DNA of 64,000 bases, from the NCBI RefSeq assembly GCF_040412425.1, contig NC_089782.1:22185622-22249621 (forward strand), read 5' to 3'. A program made the translations under genes and the position numbers. The notes below the pieces were generated by a model. That model saw nothing but the letters and a program-made list of their open reading frames with translations. It had not been told where the DNA came from and searched no databases. The DNA comes from Macrobrachium rosenbergii. Its lineage: Eukaryota; Arthropoda; Malacostraca; Decapoda; Palaemonidae. This document shows positions 48,232 through 60,614 of this stretch, in pieces; the first letter of the stretch is position 1; each line of letters starts with the position of its first letter.

Positions 48232-48266
<35 letters not shown>
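47922..48266 (+). repeat. composite tandem repeat, three units each ending in (CT)n
   Basis: Three related units start at 47922, 48058 and 48178 with AGATTATTAGG or AGATTATAGG. They share GGTA..AAAA.C..(C)ATGCAGAA.TGCA and, in the first two, GACTAACTAACTAACTA-TAGCTAAA. Each ends in its own (CT)n array (48005-48052, 48139-48174, 48235-48266). Periods are 136 and 120 bp. The third unit lacks the TAAC tetramers. Confidence 0.8.
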
Positions 48267-48268
<2 letters not shown>

Positions 48269-49159
48269 TTCTTTTCAGTTTAGGAGATTTTAATGATCGA
48301 GTGTCAGGGCCCCTCCTTCGCTGACCCTGGTTATATTAGGATTTACCGTCAGACGGGAGGGATGGCTTGATAGATTTTTTTCGTTTTTTTTTATTTTTCA
48401 CTAAAAAAATTTTTTCTAGTGTTTCCATTATATGTAAACTAAGGTGAAACACTCAAGTGAGTAAGGTTTTAGGGTCACGATTATAAATGAGTATTTTCCT
48501 ATGGTAAGAACAATAGGTTCTTGCTGGAGTTTTATGCTGGTCTCGTCGAGTATTTAAGATTCCAGAGTGATTAAATCATCATAGGACGGTTGAATGCCAG
48601 CAAAATAGCAGTTGTGTAATAATCTTGGAATAATTATATATTCATAGGTTATTTAGCCTCGTAAGCCGTGCCGCGATAATTAGCCATCTATAGAATATCA
48701 GTATCGTAAGCAATCCAAGGATAATTGGATATACATAGCGTAACAAGCACGCCATTTGGATAATAGAAAAGACCTTTTGGTTAAGGAAACGTCGGAAAGA
48801 CGCAGCGTCAAAAAAGAAAAAAGAAATAGAAAATTGCAATCGATTAATTTTCTCGGACATGATTAGCGGTAATTGGTTGTTCTTTCGCTGTTGTTCCTCG
48901 CCGTTCTTCGCCGTCAGTTATTTCGTAATCATCGCCTTGTCCATATAGCTGTTAAAAATTGGACTGATCCTCACGCATTCGGAGGGGCACAGTGTGGAAC
49001 CGGGGTGGAGGCCGGAGCCGCTCCCGAGGGCGTACGAGGCGGAGCCGGGTCGCCTTTCGTTTCCAGTCTTTTTTCGGGAGCGCATAAGGACCGAAGTCGG
49101 TTTTTCTCGGCTGGCGTTGGACAGGTCTCGTTGCTTTTGGTCTTGATGGAAGCAGCTAA
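48267..49159. other. unique sequence, GC-rich at the right end
   Basis: A 207-codon + frame begins at 48873; its first 100 codons cross a CpG-rich patch (48970-49130) and the rest is TCC/CCC-derived. Unsupported. Confidence 0.35.
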
Positions 49160-49430
49160 CCCTCCTCCTCCTCCCTCCCTCCTCCTCCTACACCCCAGTT
49201 CTCCCCCCCCCAACCTTGCCCACCCCTCACCCTCATTCATTATCATCATCATCATCTCTCCTCCTCCTCCTCCTCATCATCATCATCATTATCTTGTGTC
49301 TGTTTTGAGTATTGCCCCTCCTCTGTTGTACTCATTTTCTTCCCTCTGTCTTCCTCCTTTCGTAAACTTGGCCTTGTCTTCCTCTTCCCCCCTCCCCTCT
49401 CACCCTCCTCCATCCTCGGGTCCCCTCATC
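49160..49430 (+). repeat. polypyrimidine region with (TCC)n and (CAT)n
   Basis: TCC at 49160-49190, ATC repeats near 49240-49255 and 49275-49290, then C/T-rich to 49430. Confidence 0.9.
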
Positions 49431-51239
49431 CTTCCTCTTGTCTTTCAACTTATACAAATTATTCCTTTAATCATTGTAATTTCGCCTGCGTTGTAATTTT
49501 GGCAATTACCCATTGAGCCCTTACGCTGGCTAAACAGATGGCCCGGGCGGGGATTGACATCTTCTGTTTGCTTATGAGAAAATTAAACTGGTTTTTATTA
49601 ATGTAATGCCCTTTTTTTAAATTTCATGATTCTTTTTTATTTTAAGAGTTTTTTTTCATTTAAGGTGTTTTTTAATGTAAGGCTTAATATTTTTTATTTC
49701 CTCGTTTCTATAATTTTTAGGTATTTCAAAGTTGGTTGTTTATTAATTCCCGTTTTTTTCCTCTTATGTATATTTTTTTTATGTTATGTATATTTTTTTA
49801 TGTTATCACTGCATTATGTTCTAGTTATAAGTTGCCTAATTTATTTTCAGTGTTTCATTTATCTTTAATCTTCGGTCATTTTGACCGTTGGACAAACTAT
49901 ATATATCACATACACACTGTTCCTTATTTTTATTTTACAGAAATTTTTTTTACTCTAAAGTCACAGCTTTATTTTTTAAGATGTTAGGCTGTTTATTTAC
50001 AGCATAAGAAAATAGATTCTATTACTGTTTTAATAACAGGTTGAGTAGGCGTTGTCATTCCCTGTTATTAATCAAAATAAGGTTCATTATCGTCCGTTGA
50101 TTTATATAAAAATCAAATTTGAATGGAAATTCCTGAAATGCCGTACCCAAACGTTAACACGAAGTTGGTGAGAACGGAATCTGTGGTACATTTAAAAAGG
50201 CCGACTTCTTACGTAAATATCCCCGATGTCTTCATTTCTGAATCATAATTTGGGATTTAGGGTGTACCTAAGGATCTTTTAAGTCTTACTGTTGATATTC
50301 CCGTTGTTGTAGCCGTTAGTATTGCCTTGGTAATGCAAGTATTCCTTTAGTTCGGCTATGAATATCGCACTAAATCGTGGTGCCATTCAATGGTCAGGGT
50401 AGCCTATTTCTAAGAGAGAAATAGGCTTATGTTCGAAGGCCGTGTTAGGCTTGTATGTTTTCGGCCGGCAAAAATGACTCCGGTAGTCCATTACAATTGA
50501 AATGTTTATGGTATTTCCAGATACCTGCGTCTGGAAATTATAATTTTGGCTGGCATGTCAGTCATCAGAGATGGGGAAACGAATAAAACATGTGCACCCT
50601 ATAAGGATGAATTATGGACTAAAAGACAGTGTACTTAATTTAATAATCCGAAATTCTCAGCTGTCACAGATATGTCCAGGAGGAGACAAGTTCTATACCT
50701 GTAGGTATACGGAAGGATTCAAAGCTATTAATGGTTGATTAACGGTTCGGGAAAACTTAGAGAAATTGTAATCGCACATCGAGCTTTTAAAGCTCTGATG
50801 CATTCGAAGGAACGGAAATTAAAACCCAACATTAAATGCTTTCCGAGGAAAAAAATAGTCTCGCAAATTAAATCGAGTGAGCTTGATAAATTAAATATTT
50901 TAGCATTGGTGGATTATGACATCATTTTTATTCATTATTTTATTTTTTTTTTTGTGGTTGCTGTGTACGCCACCACTTGACTGGCGCGATTACCGGAGAT
51001 GTAGAAGGATGTACGAAGACTAATTACAAAAGATTTTTTTTTTCCTATCCAAAGCGAAGTTTAATTGCCGCTTTTATTGTCGCTGTTGAAAAACCCCCAC
51101 ACACATATAACGAAGTACTAAGCGTTATGGGGAAAGATTATGACGGTAATTGCGTTGCTTAATTCGACCGAGGTGGGAAGGCCTTGCTGAAATGATGGAA
51201 GGTTGAGTGTCATGGTCACGCTTGGTATGTGTGAGAAAA
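49431..51239. other. 1.8 kb of unique AT/T-rich sequence
   Basis: T-rich to 49980, including a 20-bp duplication (TATGTATATTTTTTTTATGT, 49765 and 49785). Hairpins lie at 50401-50427 and 50513-50538. Frames of 60-83 codons only. Confidence 0.4.
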
Positions 51240-51248
51240 TATATATAC

Positions 51249-51316
<68 letters not shown>

Positions 51317-51329
51317 TATATATATATAT

Positions 51330-51417
<88 letters not shown>

Positions 51418-51425
51418 TATAGTAT

Positions 51426-51476
<51 letters not shown>

Positions 51477-51575
51477 GATAGATAGATAGATAGAATATGT
51501 ATATACATACATATATTATATATATACACTATATACACTGTATGTATATATAAACACATACATACATATATAATA
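51240..51575 (+). repeat. 330-bp compound (AT)n with (GATA)5
   Basis: AT runs with AGATAT breaks, GATA units at 51477-51494, and ATACATACATA edges. Confidence 0.97.
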
Positions 51576-51826
51576 TGTTCATGCTGCTTACGTGCTGATT
51601 GTGTTGGTGGAAACCCATCCAGGTACCTACCAGATCCAATTTTGCTTAACTTCACTTCTGCTGAAGTTTAGCCTGTTCGGTATATCATTCGAAAGGTCAG
51701 CGAACGCTGTGATAAAAGATGTAAGGGTAAACACCCTATTATTCATTAGGAGACTTTTAATATCTAGTGGAGGTAATCAGCAAAAGCATAAAATTACTAT
51801 ATAATAATGATGTGATAATTACGATC

Positions 51827-52087
51827 ATGAATGGCAGATTACAAATTGCACGAAAGACGAAACCTCATTGCTTCCGTGCGTTCAATCTGCTGAGTAACTC
51901 ATTACCACTGAAATATTTCTACACCACCTCTACAAGCATGTATGGATTTAGGTTAGACAGTTCTGATATCTTGCAGCATTGCTTTTACTTGCCTTGTGCC
52001 AGAGAAATAAGCGAAATCGAATTAAGCGGACGAAGGATAGGTATCTTCGGCCACCGATTAAGAAATCATGTTTTGTGTTACGATTAA
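51827..52087 (+). CDS. hypothetical 86-codon open frame
   Basis: From ATG at 51827 a non-repetitive frame runs to TAA at 52085; the open frame extends back to 51767 without an ATG. The product is a Ser/Leu/Arg mixture (MNGRLQIARKTKPHCFRAFN at the start, GRRIGIFGHRLRNHVLCYD at the end). It begins about 250 bp downstream of the large AT tract that ends near 51570. No domain was recognised, and no splice or promoter signal was seen. Confidence 0.12.
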   Translation: MNGRLQIARKTKPHCFRAFNLLSNSLPLKYFYTTSTSMYGFRLDSSDILQHCFYLPCAREISEIELSGRRIGIFGHRLRNHVLCYD

Positions 52088-52605
52088 GATGAGAAAGAAT
52101 GACGTCAGAAACTTCATCAGAATTACAGTTCTAAGAATGGAGCTCTTTTCACATGCCGAATGATATCAGTCAACGCTCATACTTAACATGGGTTACTTTA
52201 GACAGAATAATAAGAACGTATTAGACGTCTTTTAGTAATATAAGGATGTCTCCCGTACTGCAGTTGCGTTATCTTATTTGCATCCTAAGTGTCGATTTTG
52301 ATCTCACGTAAACAGTAATTACACTTTAGTCAAACTCATTTAAAAATATACTCCACAATCTACGTGATTTAGAAAAAAAACGCATATTTCAAAGTGGTTG
52401 TTAGAAGCAAATAATCAGATCTGATCACAGTAGAAATTATCTATTCCCTCGATAATGTAGGATAAACCTTCGAACATCTCCTACCAACCTCACTTCCCAA
52501 ATTGCTGTTGATCACTTCCCAACAGCAGAACAGCAGAAGCAGAAAGGAACAGAAAGCAGCAATCTGACGACGGAGCCGAGCAATAAATTTGAGCTACCGA
52601 TAAGC
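52088..52605. other. unique AT-rich sequence, no gene seen
   Basis: No supported content. Confidence 0.5.
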
Positions 52606-53040
52606 AGGAGGAGGCGGGGGGAGGAGGAGGAGGAGAAGGAGGAGGAATAGGAGTCCTGGTTTTTCTTTTGGCCTGAGAGGCCGAGAGCGTGGGAGAGGGT
52701 CACTCGGTATCTTTTGCGTGATCTTTCACCAACAAGTTTGGCAAGGTGGTCACCTTCCACCTCGATGGAGACACCTTTTCCTCACACGCACATAAATACA
52801 CACAAACATTCACACACCACAACTCCTTATTCCCTTCCTACTCAATTTCTATCCTCCTCCTCCTCCTCCTCCCCATCCTCCCCCCCACAAGGGCATTTGA
52901 AACACACCCCTCCATCCCCCCTCCTCATCCTTTCTAACACAGGTATCTTGCACTTTGCAACTGAATCCCTTAAACCCTTTCCCTTCCTGCTCCTCCTCCT
53001 CCTCCTCCTTCTCTTCTCTTCCTCCTCCTCCTCCACCGCC
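52606..53040. repeat. (GGA)n and opposed (TCC)n tracts
   Basis: GGA at 52606-52648, TCC at 52850-52875 and again at 52990-53035. The arms are complementary. Ser/Pro frames are artefacts. Confidence 0.92.
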
Positions 53041-53291
53041 ACCTCAACCCTTTTCGCTGATTTCAATTTGGTTTTTCTACGTTCAGCGTTTAGGTGTGCC
53101 TCATTTTTACTCACGAGGGATAATAATCATGTGCCCTTCGCCACTAGATCTCTTTTTATGTACTTCTCTCCCTCCGTCGAAACGGGAATAAATGACCGTA
53201 GATCCCCATCTTCTTCCTCCTCCCTCTCCTCTTCATAACGTCGTTTTATGTGTCCCAGTCCTCTAGCGTCGACGCAAAGTACTTTAGACAG

Positions 53292-53320
53292 TATAAAGCT
53301 CAATTTGTGGTTGTTTAGTC
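53292..53320 (+). promoter_or_regulatory. TATA box plus initiator-like pair
   Basis: TATAAAG (53292-53298) and TTAGTC (53315-53320) are spaced close to the arthropod TATA-Inr arrangement (Inr consensus TCAGTY, so one mismatch). The pair lies 30-55 nt upstream of the candidate ATG at 53349. Similar strings occur by chance in AT-rich DNA. Confidence 0.2.
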
Positions 53321-53348
53321 TTAATACATTCAATTAGAGCGCGTCGCG

Positions 53349-53555
53349 ATGCAGCGCGTGCAAGACCTGACGCTCAATCCCTTTTCATCTCGGCATCCCG
53401 TCAACAGCTATTGTGTTTGTGTGATGTCACTGCCGAAGTATAACGCCCCTGAATGCGGTCTGCATTTGCACATGTTGCAAAGGTCCGCAATTTTGTTCCC
53501 AGGACAATCAAAGGGCGACCGACATCCATCATGCGGCGATAGATTTATTGCGCGT
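53349..53555 (+). CDS. possible first coding exon (hypothetical)
   Basis: ATG in acceptable context (G at -3) begins 69 open codons that run phase 0 to a consensus donor, CGT|GTAAGT, at 53556. Upstream is TATAAAG at 53292-53298, with a TTAGTC initiator-like string whose A (53317) lies 25 nt downstream of the first T. The predicted piece (MQRVQDLTLNPFSSRHPVNS at the start) is Cys/His/Pro-rich without a recognisable domain. Unspliced, the frame continues to 53633. Core-promoter spacing and donor are visible; expression and identity are unknown. The exon candidate at 44.6 kb has better start context. Confidence 0.22.
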
Positions 53556-53756
53556 GTAAGTGCTGAAGGCATTTGCTTGCAACGTGTAATTTGCTACACC
53601 TTCATTTCCAGACCCTTTCCTGTCATTAGCTAACCGCCCAGACACCTCGAACCCGTCTTCAGGGTCTAATTCCACTTAGCTTTGCCATCCGAGTCGGATA
53701 ATGATGGTGATGATTATGATGGCCCATGATTTGCTAAACATCCCTTTTGAAAAGCT

Positions 53757-53787
<31 letters not shown>

Positions 53788-54214
53788 GTGTCGCTCTGAG
53801 GATGGATCATGTCATTTCTGCTCTTGTTACCTGGTCATTTGAGGGAGAAGGCCCCTAAACTGTATTAATATTATTGCCATTTGTATAAATACGTTCTGCG
53901 TGCCGGAGGTGTTAAACATCATAAAAAGTGTGCGGTAACATCCCTCAGGCTAACATGGTGTGACCTCAGGTAGGAATCGTCTGGTAAATGACTGGGTTTA
54001 GAATCATATGACAGATACAAGTAGCTTTCAACTGTGTGAATACCGGACATTGGCCGCGGTGTCTGTACTGCGTGGTGAATGAAACAATAGGAAAGTACAG
54101 TAGAGGTAGATGAGGGGAAAAAGACGGATAATAATACCAATTTCAGTTTTAGTGTTTGAATTAATGGCTTGCAAGTAAACCTGAAAAAGCTATTTAGAGG
54201 GAGATCGAATAGCA

Positions 54215-54216
<2 letters not shown>
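53556..54216 (+). other. unique sequence with one (GT)n
   Basis: GT repeats at 53757-53791; the rest is unremarkable. Confidence 0.45.

Positions 54217-54278
<62 letters not shown>
54217..54278 (+). repeat. (CT)31 microsatellite
   Basis: Pure CT, 62 bp. Confidence 0.98.
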
Positions 54279-54282
<4 letters not shown>

Positions 54283-55240
54283 AATAAGACTTGAAATGCA
54301 TTTGTGGGTGGGGGTAGCAGGAGAGGGGAGAGTATATATTTATCTTGTCAGTGACTTAAATGAGATATCAAGCTGCATCCTGCTAGGAACCCCTCCTTGC
54401 CTCCCACCCTCTTGACCCTCTCACCCCCATCCCGACACCAGCACCCTTCCCGGGACCCCACTCCACGATTCTGGAATGAAATGAATTATCAATTTCCTCC
54501 CGAGTCAATTGATCCAAAGGAGATATCAAGGGTCCATAACATATTGCCTTCCATAGCATTACGCGCTCGTGGATCAAAACCTTCCGAAGGTGTCTGTCGG
54601 CTCGAACGTCCCTCTGGTTGATTTGTGTCAGGGAGGTTGTGATGTTTCCTGATGTTTATCGGTTACGACCGTCTCCGTTTTGCGCTAATGCCTTCCGCCG
54701 CTAATGCGACGGTTATCGTTCTGTCTTTCGCTTCTTCTTCTCTTTTTTTCTTAGTTATCCTATCGACATGTTCAGCGTGATTCGACGGTCTCTTAGATAT
54801 AAGGACAGTATTACGTCATTCATTTTTCTTGGTGATAATTTGGTACATGATTTTGCCATAAGGTTTGATTAGGTTAAATACTATAAGCTAAAACTTTTAT
54901 TTCTTTATCAAGTCTCTTGAGATAATAGTCATTCGTTTGCCTGTTACTGAATGTCATGTAGCCAAGGAAATGAATTAATATTTGTATTTTGCTATTACTA
55001 TACTTGTTACAAAAGTTTGCGATACTATTGTTATCCTTAACAAAGGTTTCTATTATAACTGGTATTATTTATTATTATGTAAACTCTTCACGGAGGTTTC
55101 TTGTTAATGAAATATTTTCTCTCCCGGGTCCTAAACTTCCTGACCTCCACCCAGGTGTAATTAGTTTAACCTCTATTTGCATATATATGTGAATTTTGGT
55201 CGCCATTAATGTTAAATTAAGATTTTGTGCACCTTAGCCT
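54279..55240. other. unique sequence, no gene seen
   Basis: C-rich patch at 54390-54465; AT-rich after 54770. Confidence 0.45.
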
Positions 55241-55513
55241 CTAGCAATTTGAAGAAGATAAAAAAAGAAAAAAAAAGATACACGTCAACTTGTCAGTCAG
55301 GGGATAGCGCATATTGCTCATGAAATAATTTGTGTGAGGGCTACATATAGAATCTCGAATTTCCTTTAATCTTTTTCTTTTTATCGCCGGGCAATTTTCT
55401 GTCCATTCGATCTCGTTCGGGCGCCCCATATTTGGTCTCTTTCTATTTCGGATCAGATTAGACCATAGCGTCCGTCTGGTTCGGTCTTCCTCGGCGATTA
55501 CCAAGTCACCCAT
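55241..55513 (-). CDS. hypothetical 90-codon open frame
   Basis: This minus-strand ATG frame is rich in charged residues (MGDLVIAEEDRTRRTLWSNL, then a KRKRLKE basic patch) and degenerates into a Phe/Leu-rich C-terminus encoded by a local A/T run. It lies at the edge of a 1.3-kb unique, relatively GC-rich segment (55.3-56.6 kb). No domain was recognised. Confidence 0.12.
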   Translation of the reverse strand: MGDLVIAEEDRTRRTLWSNLIRNRKRPNMGRPNEIEWTENCPAIKRKRLKEIRDSICSPHTNYFMSNMRYPLTDKLTCIFFFLFLSSSNC

Positions 55514-56760
55514 AATTAGAAGCCCCGGATGAGTAATGGGGGACCCTTTACGTAGAGGCGAAACGAGTTATGGACGCAGAAACAATGATTCTTTACGCCG
55601 AGCTCCGCCCACTGGGCTCGTTTAGCTGCTCAACAATTCAATTTGGTCGTTCCGCTGACAGTAATTGCATAGTACTAAACGAGCGCAAACTGGTTGCGGT
55701 CGGGCGAAGATAGCAAGGAGTTAGTTTTGCAAATTGCTTTTGGGTCGTTCAGGGGGAAAAACGACAGATACATTATGGAGGTTTTGCGACAGATGGAGCC
55801 TTCAGGTTTTTGCCCTTTTTTCTCCTCGTTCTCTGCAGTTTTTCTCCTGCAAATGACTATAGTCGAAGAAACCAGTTAGTTATTTCCACGCCTCTGGGGC
55901 TTTCGAAAGGAAAAATCATGTGCAATGGATAAATCATCCGTAGGATGTGACGCTGCAGGAGGAGGAACGAAGGAAGCATAACCGCCCTTTGTCCCGTAAT
56001 CGTTATCTGAAGAGAAGCAGCAATGAACACCGGCCGAACCTCCGCTTGGCAGCCAAACAAATGAAGGCTAATTTATAGGATCTCGAAGACCGCGCTCGCA
56101 GCCGATGCCTGAATCTTGGTTAAACGAGAAACGCCGACGGCCGATTCTTCTTCGTGTGCCTCAGGTTCGAAGGAGATTTATATTCGTTAGCGATTGTCCC
56201 CGATCGTTGGAAGCGTGAGAAGGGTCGTCGATAGGAAATCTTCAATCATCAGAGACGAGAAAATGTCGCGTCGCGCGGGTTTGTCGAGAGAATGGGAAGG
56301 AGAAAACCTCGGGATTAGGAACCAACCGTTTTGAAAAGCGTCGCAGTCCTGAGAAAATAACCTGCATCCTTACGGTCGCCGTTGTTCGCGCCCACAAGAT
56401 GGTGTTGCGAACACAGCAGTAATTGCACGGAGGGATGTTGTGATAATTGCAAGCTGCACAATAGCCTGATCCACGCCTATATCCGGCGTTGGAAGACTTA
56501 AGTGGCCGAGCTGTAAGACGGCTAATCCACACGGGAACGGAAGAACGTTATTCCCACTTGCGATAAGAGTATTCTGAGACTTTATGGTTTTATAAGAGGT
56601 GTTGAATTAAAGCTCGGTGAGAATAGGATTGCTGTCGGAGGAGAGCTTTCGCCCTGTTAACTCTTAGACGAGGATAAAGGTTGATAATTAATTGAAATTT
56701 ACAAGGAAGAACACATTAGCAGTCAAATTGCCTCTTTTAATGTCACTGTACTTTAGTTTC
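55514..56760. other. 1.2 kb of unique, relatively GC-rich sequence
   Basis: This is the longest microsatellite-free, CpG-containing stretch. Small frames include 56242-56532 (-, 96 codons) with a Cys cluster YCAACNYHNIPPCNYCC. No domain recognised. It could hold conserved non-coding elements. Confidence 0.3.
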
Positions 56761-58245
56761 TCGTAAAAGACGAGCGATTGTTTTGATGCTTTCCCATCTT
56801 GTCCTCTCGCATTCGCGTGTCAGTTTCGTATATTTATTCCTTCTTTTTACCTTTCTCTTCTTTCTAAGTAACTACTTATACTTTCGTTCGTCCCGTCTGC
56901 TTTTTACGAGATTTTTTTTATTCTTAGGAAACCCAGACAAGTTAAGAGACTTTTTATTTTACCATATTCAGTTTCAGTCTTTGTTTTGTTGTTTTCATTT
57001 TATTCATGGCATTTTATATTGTTGTTGAGCGTTTGAAAAGTTCATGCCATATTGGCCGATTCCACAAGAGTGTATTCGTATAGTTAATAATGTTCTCAAT
57101 GATTCCTGTAAGATCGCAGGTTCATTTCCGGGTGTCCGACCTCACTTGGTTTCATTGTTTGGATGTACGATCTTAAACGGGTTAGATTTTGGGGCGTTCG
57201 ACCTTGCGCATAAGTCGAAACTTGACCAACGCCGGCACGACGTTTGCGCATTTGTCAATTTTCCGCTCCTGAAATCATCTAAGAAATGAAAAAATCCATC
57301 GGGACGTTTAGCAAAGCCTGGGACACCCAGGAGGAGGAATATGCTCATGCTGAACAAGTTCGGGAAGCTTCTTAGGACCCAGGCATTCTTTTTAATTGAT
57401 CACCGCTGAAGATGTCTCCGAAGAACAAAATGTCTGGTTTGCCAGATAATTTTACCTGATTTTATCTCCGTGCGATGGCCAATAGCCTTTCGAGTTTCCC
57501 CTGTCTTCGAGTCCGCGGATAAGAGCTGTTAATGTGGCATCGGTATCGTATTACAAATTTATGGATTAGCATTCATTCCTTGTGAACAGTGTGCGTATAT
57601 AAATCAAATTGCCTTCATCGTTTATAAATAGCAAGTAATTTTAACCAGAATTTTTCTCCATTAAAGTTATTCTCGTATAATGTCATCACACCCATCGGGC
57701 ATATTTTGCATATTTTAAGTGTGCATAATCATCCAATTGTCCATTCTGTATTGATATGAGGTTATCAACCTCATCCAAATAAATCGTTTTCTACAAACTT
57801 GCTAATAAAACCCTATTAGGAATACCAGGTGAAAAGGTCTGGGCCACGATTAAGTTCGACAAGCCAGCAAAAAAAAAAAAAAGCTCTACTGAAGATTGTT
57901 CAGCCCAGTTTTTGGACAGAATAATATTATACGCATCTGTGAAGGGAAGTGTAGAGTTATTTTTTTTCCCTTCCGTGTAAAATAAATCCTTGAAGGAAGA
58001 GAGAGACGAGATTCTTAATGACATGCTCTCTGTCGTGGGGAATAAATCTGGATTGAAAGAGACTTAAATTTATAATCTGGTTTGTTTTAATCTGATTTAC
58101 TGTTTCTAACACTTCTTAATTCGTAATGAATTCATCAAGACATTTCCTGGATGACAAATAAATGTCGCGACAGATTATTTCCATTTTGAGAGAGAATTTT
58201 GTCTGAAAAATTAAGAATTACAAGTTAAATTAAGGCAACAAATTA

Positions 58246-58248
<3 letters not shown>
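56761..58248. other. 1.5 kb of unique sequence, no supported gene
   Basis: Frames at 57044-57289 (+) and 57791-58024 (-), 81 and 77 codons, unsupported. A13 run at 57870. Confidence 0.4.
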
Positions 58249-58305
<57 letters not shown>

Positions 58306-58330
58306 TGTAAGGTCTATAAGGTAAGGAAAC

Positions 58331-58404
<74 letters not shown>

Positions 58405-58416
58405 GTATGTATATAT

Positions 58417-58476
<60 letters not shown>

Positions 58477-58477
58477 G

Positions 58478-58551
<74 letters not shown>
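58249..58551 (+). repeat. (CT)26 and (AT)n compound
   Basis: CT at 58249-58300; AT at 58334-58551 broken by three GTATATGTATGTAT words. Confidence 0.97.
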
Positions 58552-58553
<2 letters not shown>

Positions 58554-60242
58554 GCTCAGTTCGTCTCAAGACCTAATCCAGAAAAAGACATGGGTTCTGG
58601 AACCCGAATTCAACTGCTTGTATAAGTCGCTATTCCAATATATTTTTTACATATAAGAATATCTTATCCGTTTTGAAGTTTTGCTTCTTGATGACCTGCG
58701 TTATATGAATGTATTCCACCGATTATGAAAACTTTGTAAACATTTGGGGGCGTTCATAAAGATCTTCGAACGAACGTTTTACAGTCTACCTTAGCGGAAC
58801 AATCCCGTACGCTTACGTAATTGCGTAGGGCCTTCATCTTCATGTCTTTATAAAGTGTTTATCTACTCTTCCTCCCCCCACCCAACAATCACATGTCCCC
58901 TCCCTCCCCCTTCCCTTTGTTCTTTACGTAAGGCTGGGGAATTAGAGTCCCAAGAAAAATCAAGGAGAAAGAAAAACGGAAGAGTGCAACATAGCTGTTG
59001 TTGCAACCGAGGGGATAAACTCGGTTTCTCTCATTAAAGCTGTTTAGTAGACTTGCTTTAGTCAAAGCGCAAATGCGTTCTCTTGTGGTTAGATGCCTTA
59101 TTTTCCTTGGCCCCCTTTTTTTTTTTTTTTTATTTTTGTTTGGCGAGGGCGTTTGCTGAAAAGAATTTTTATCCCTTCGAACGATTCTTATTCACGCCGT
59201 GGTTGTCAAGGTGCCTTATCTTAGGAAATGGTTCGCTGTGCAGCAGGTGTGGTTTGTGGAGAAAATATTCTAAGGCAGCTTTATGTTTCATAGTTCTGAT
59301 TCTCATATTTATTTTTTTTTTATTTCAAGGAGAAAAGTAACATGGTGTTCTTATTTATAAGGTACTTGATTTCTGTCTCGACAGTGTATTAAATTTCTTT
59401 ATTTATTTAGTTATTTTACTTCTTTTTTTTTGAAGATTGAATTCCTTTTCACTGTATAAATCGGCAGTCGGTTTCTTGCTCTTTGTTCCCCATGATTCAA
59501 CATCGAAAGAGTGACTGTATCGGTGACTGCATTCCTGGTTACTCTCAGGAGCCAACCAGTCACGGGGTGAAAGGAAAAACTAGTTTTATAAGCTTCGTCC
59601 GGCTAGGAAATTCGTCTCCATTCGAGCATCCAAGCCTCGTAATTACGCATAACCTGAAGTTTTATTGTAGCGCTCAGACACTGGATGGCGACATGACTTA
59701 ACCTCCGCCTTTCAAGCAATCCATCGTCTAGTTTTGTATTTAATATTAAAAAAAAACTTGTCCTCCCCATTTTCTTTAAAATGCATTGCCCGCGAGGTTT
59801 GTCGAAAACCGGCAAAATTTTGATTTATCAAGAGATTTGCAAATGGAGAGAGAACAGGGGAGGGGAAAAATATCGGTCTTAACTTGACTCCAGCGACGTA
59901 GGAAATCGCTTTTGTGTAGGATTTTCATAAGCTTTCGTAAAATGCTCGGAAAATGTTATATCGGGCGGACGAGGAAGCGGCCAGAAATAAAAAAAACAGA
60001 TGTTCCTTAAATGCAAGCAGAGAAGCACAAGTGCGAGGAAACCTCACTTAACAAGTGTATAACGATAGATGGCGTTCACTCTTAAGACAGTATACTCCGC
60101 TCAAGCAATTCAGTCATTTGGTTTTGAGGATAGAGTGACTTATCCACTTCGGTTTTGAGATTAATCACGTATTGGTCATGTTCAGAAACGTTTGTGCTTC
60201 TATAAATTGCACACTGTCACGACCTGTATTGAGATAAAGTCC

Positions 60243-60243
<1 letters not shown>
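58552..60243. other. 1.7 kb of unique sequence, no supported gene
   Basis: Frames of 60-85 codons, for example 59483-59701 (+, MFPMIQHRKSDCIGDCIPGY start) and 59083-59340 (+, Phe-rich); no splice or promoter support. Confidence 0.4.

Positions 60244-60310
<67 letters not shown>
60244..60310 (+). repeat. (TTA)22 microsatellite
   Basis: Pure TTA units. Confidence 0.97.
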
Positions 60311-60313
<3 letters not shown>

Positions 60314-60614
60314 TGGAAATAATCCTTACAGGAATTTGTGAGGATTTACCTTACACTTCCATTTTGTTAAGACCAAATAAAGCTCTTTTATCTTTCATTA
60401 ACGAAATTATAGCAACGTGATTTATTTCTTTCTTTATGTACTTACATATTTATTTATTTATTTATTATTTTATTTGTGCGAACCGGTTCGCGATAAGAAA
60501 GACTTAATAGATTCTACACAAAGGCTCGATCTCATTCTCCGAACGTACGCTAGGACTGTCGATTTCTTTCTTTTTTTTTTCAAATCAAACGGCGGCTGGC
60601 CCGTTGCTTTTTTA

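Noticed and set aside
47922..48266. CRISPR-like alternation of repeats and spacers
   Set aside because: Units are diverged, the 'spacers' are CT arrays, and the genome is eukaryotic.
48873..49496. 207-codon plus-strand frame
   Set aside because: The second half is TCC/CCC/CAT repeat-derived and the first half is a GC-rich patch where several frames are open.
57105..57135. tRNA T-arm (GCAGGTTCATTTCCGG)
   Set aside because: The B box has mismatches and no cloverleaf can be folded from flanking sequence.
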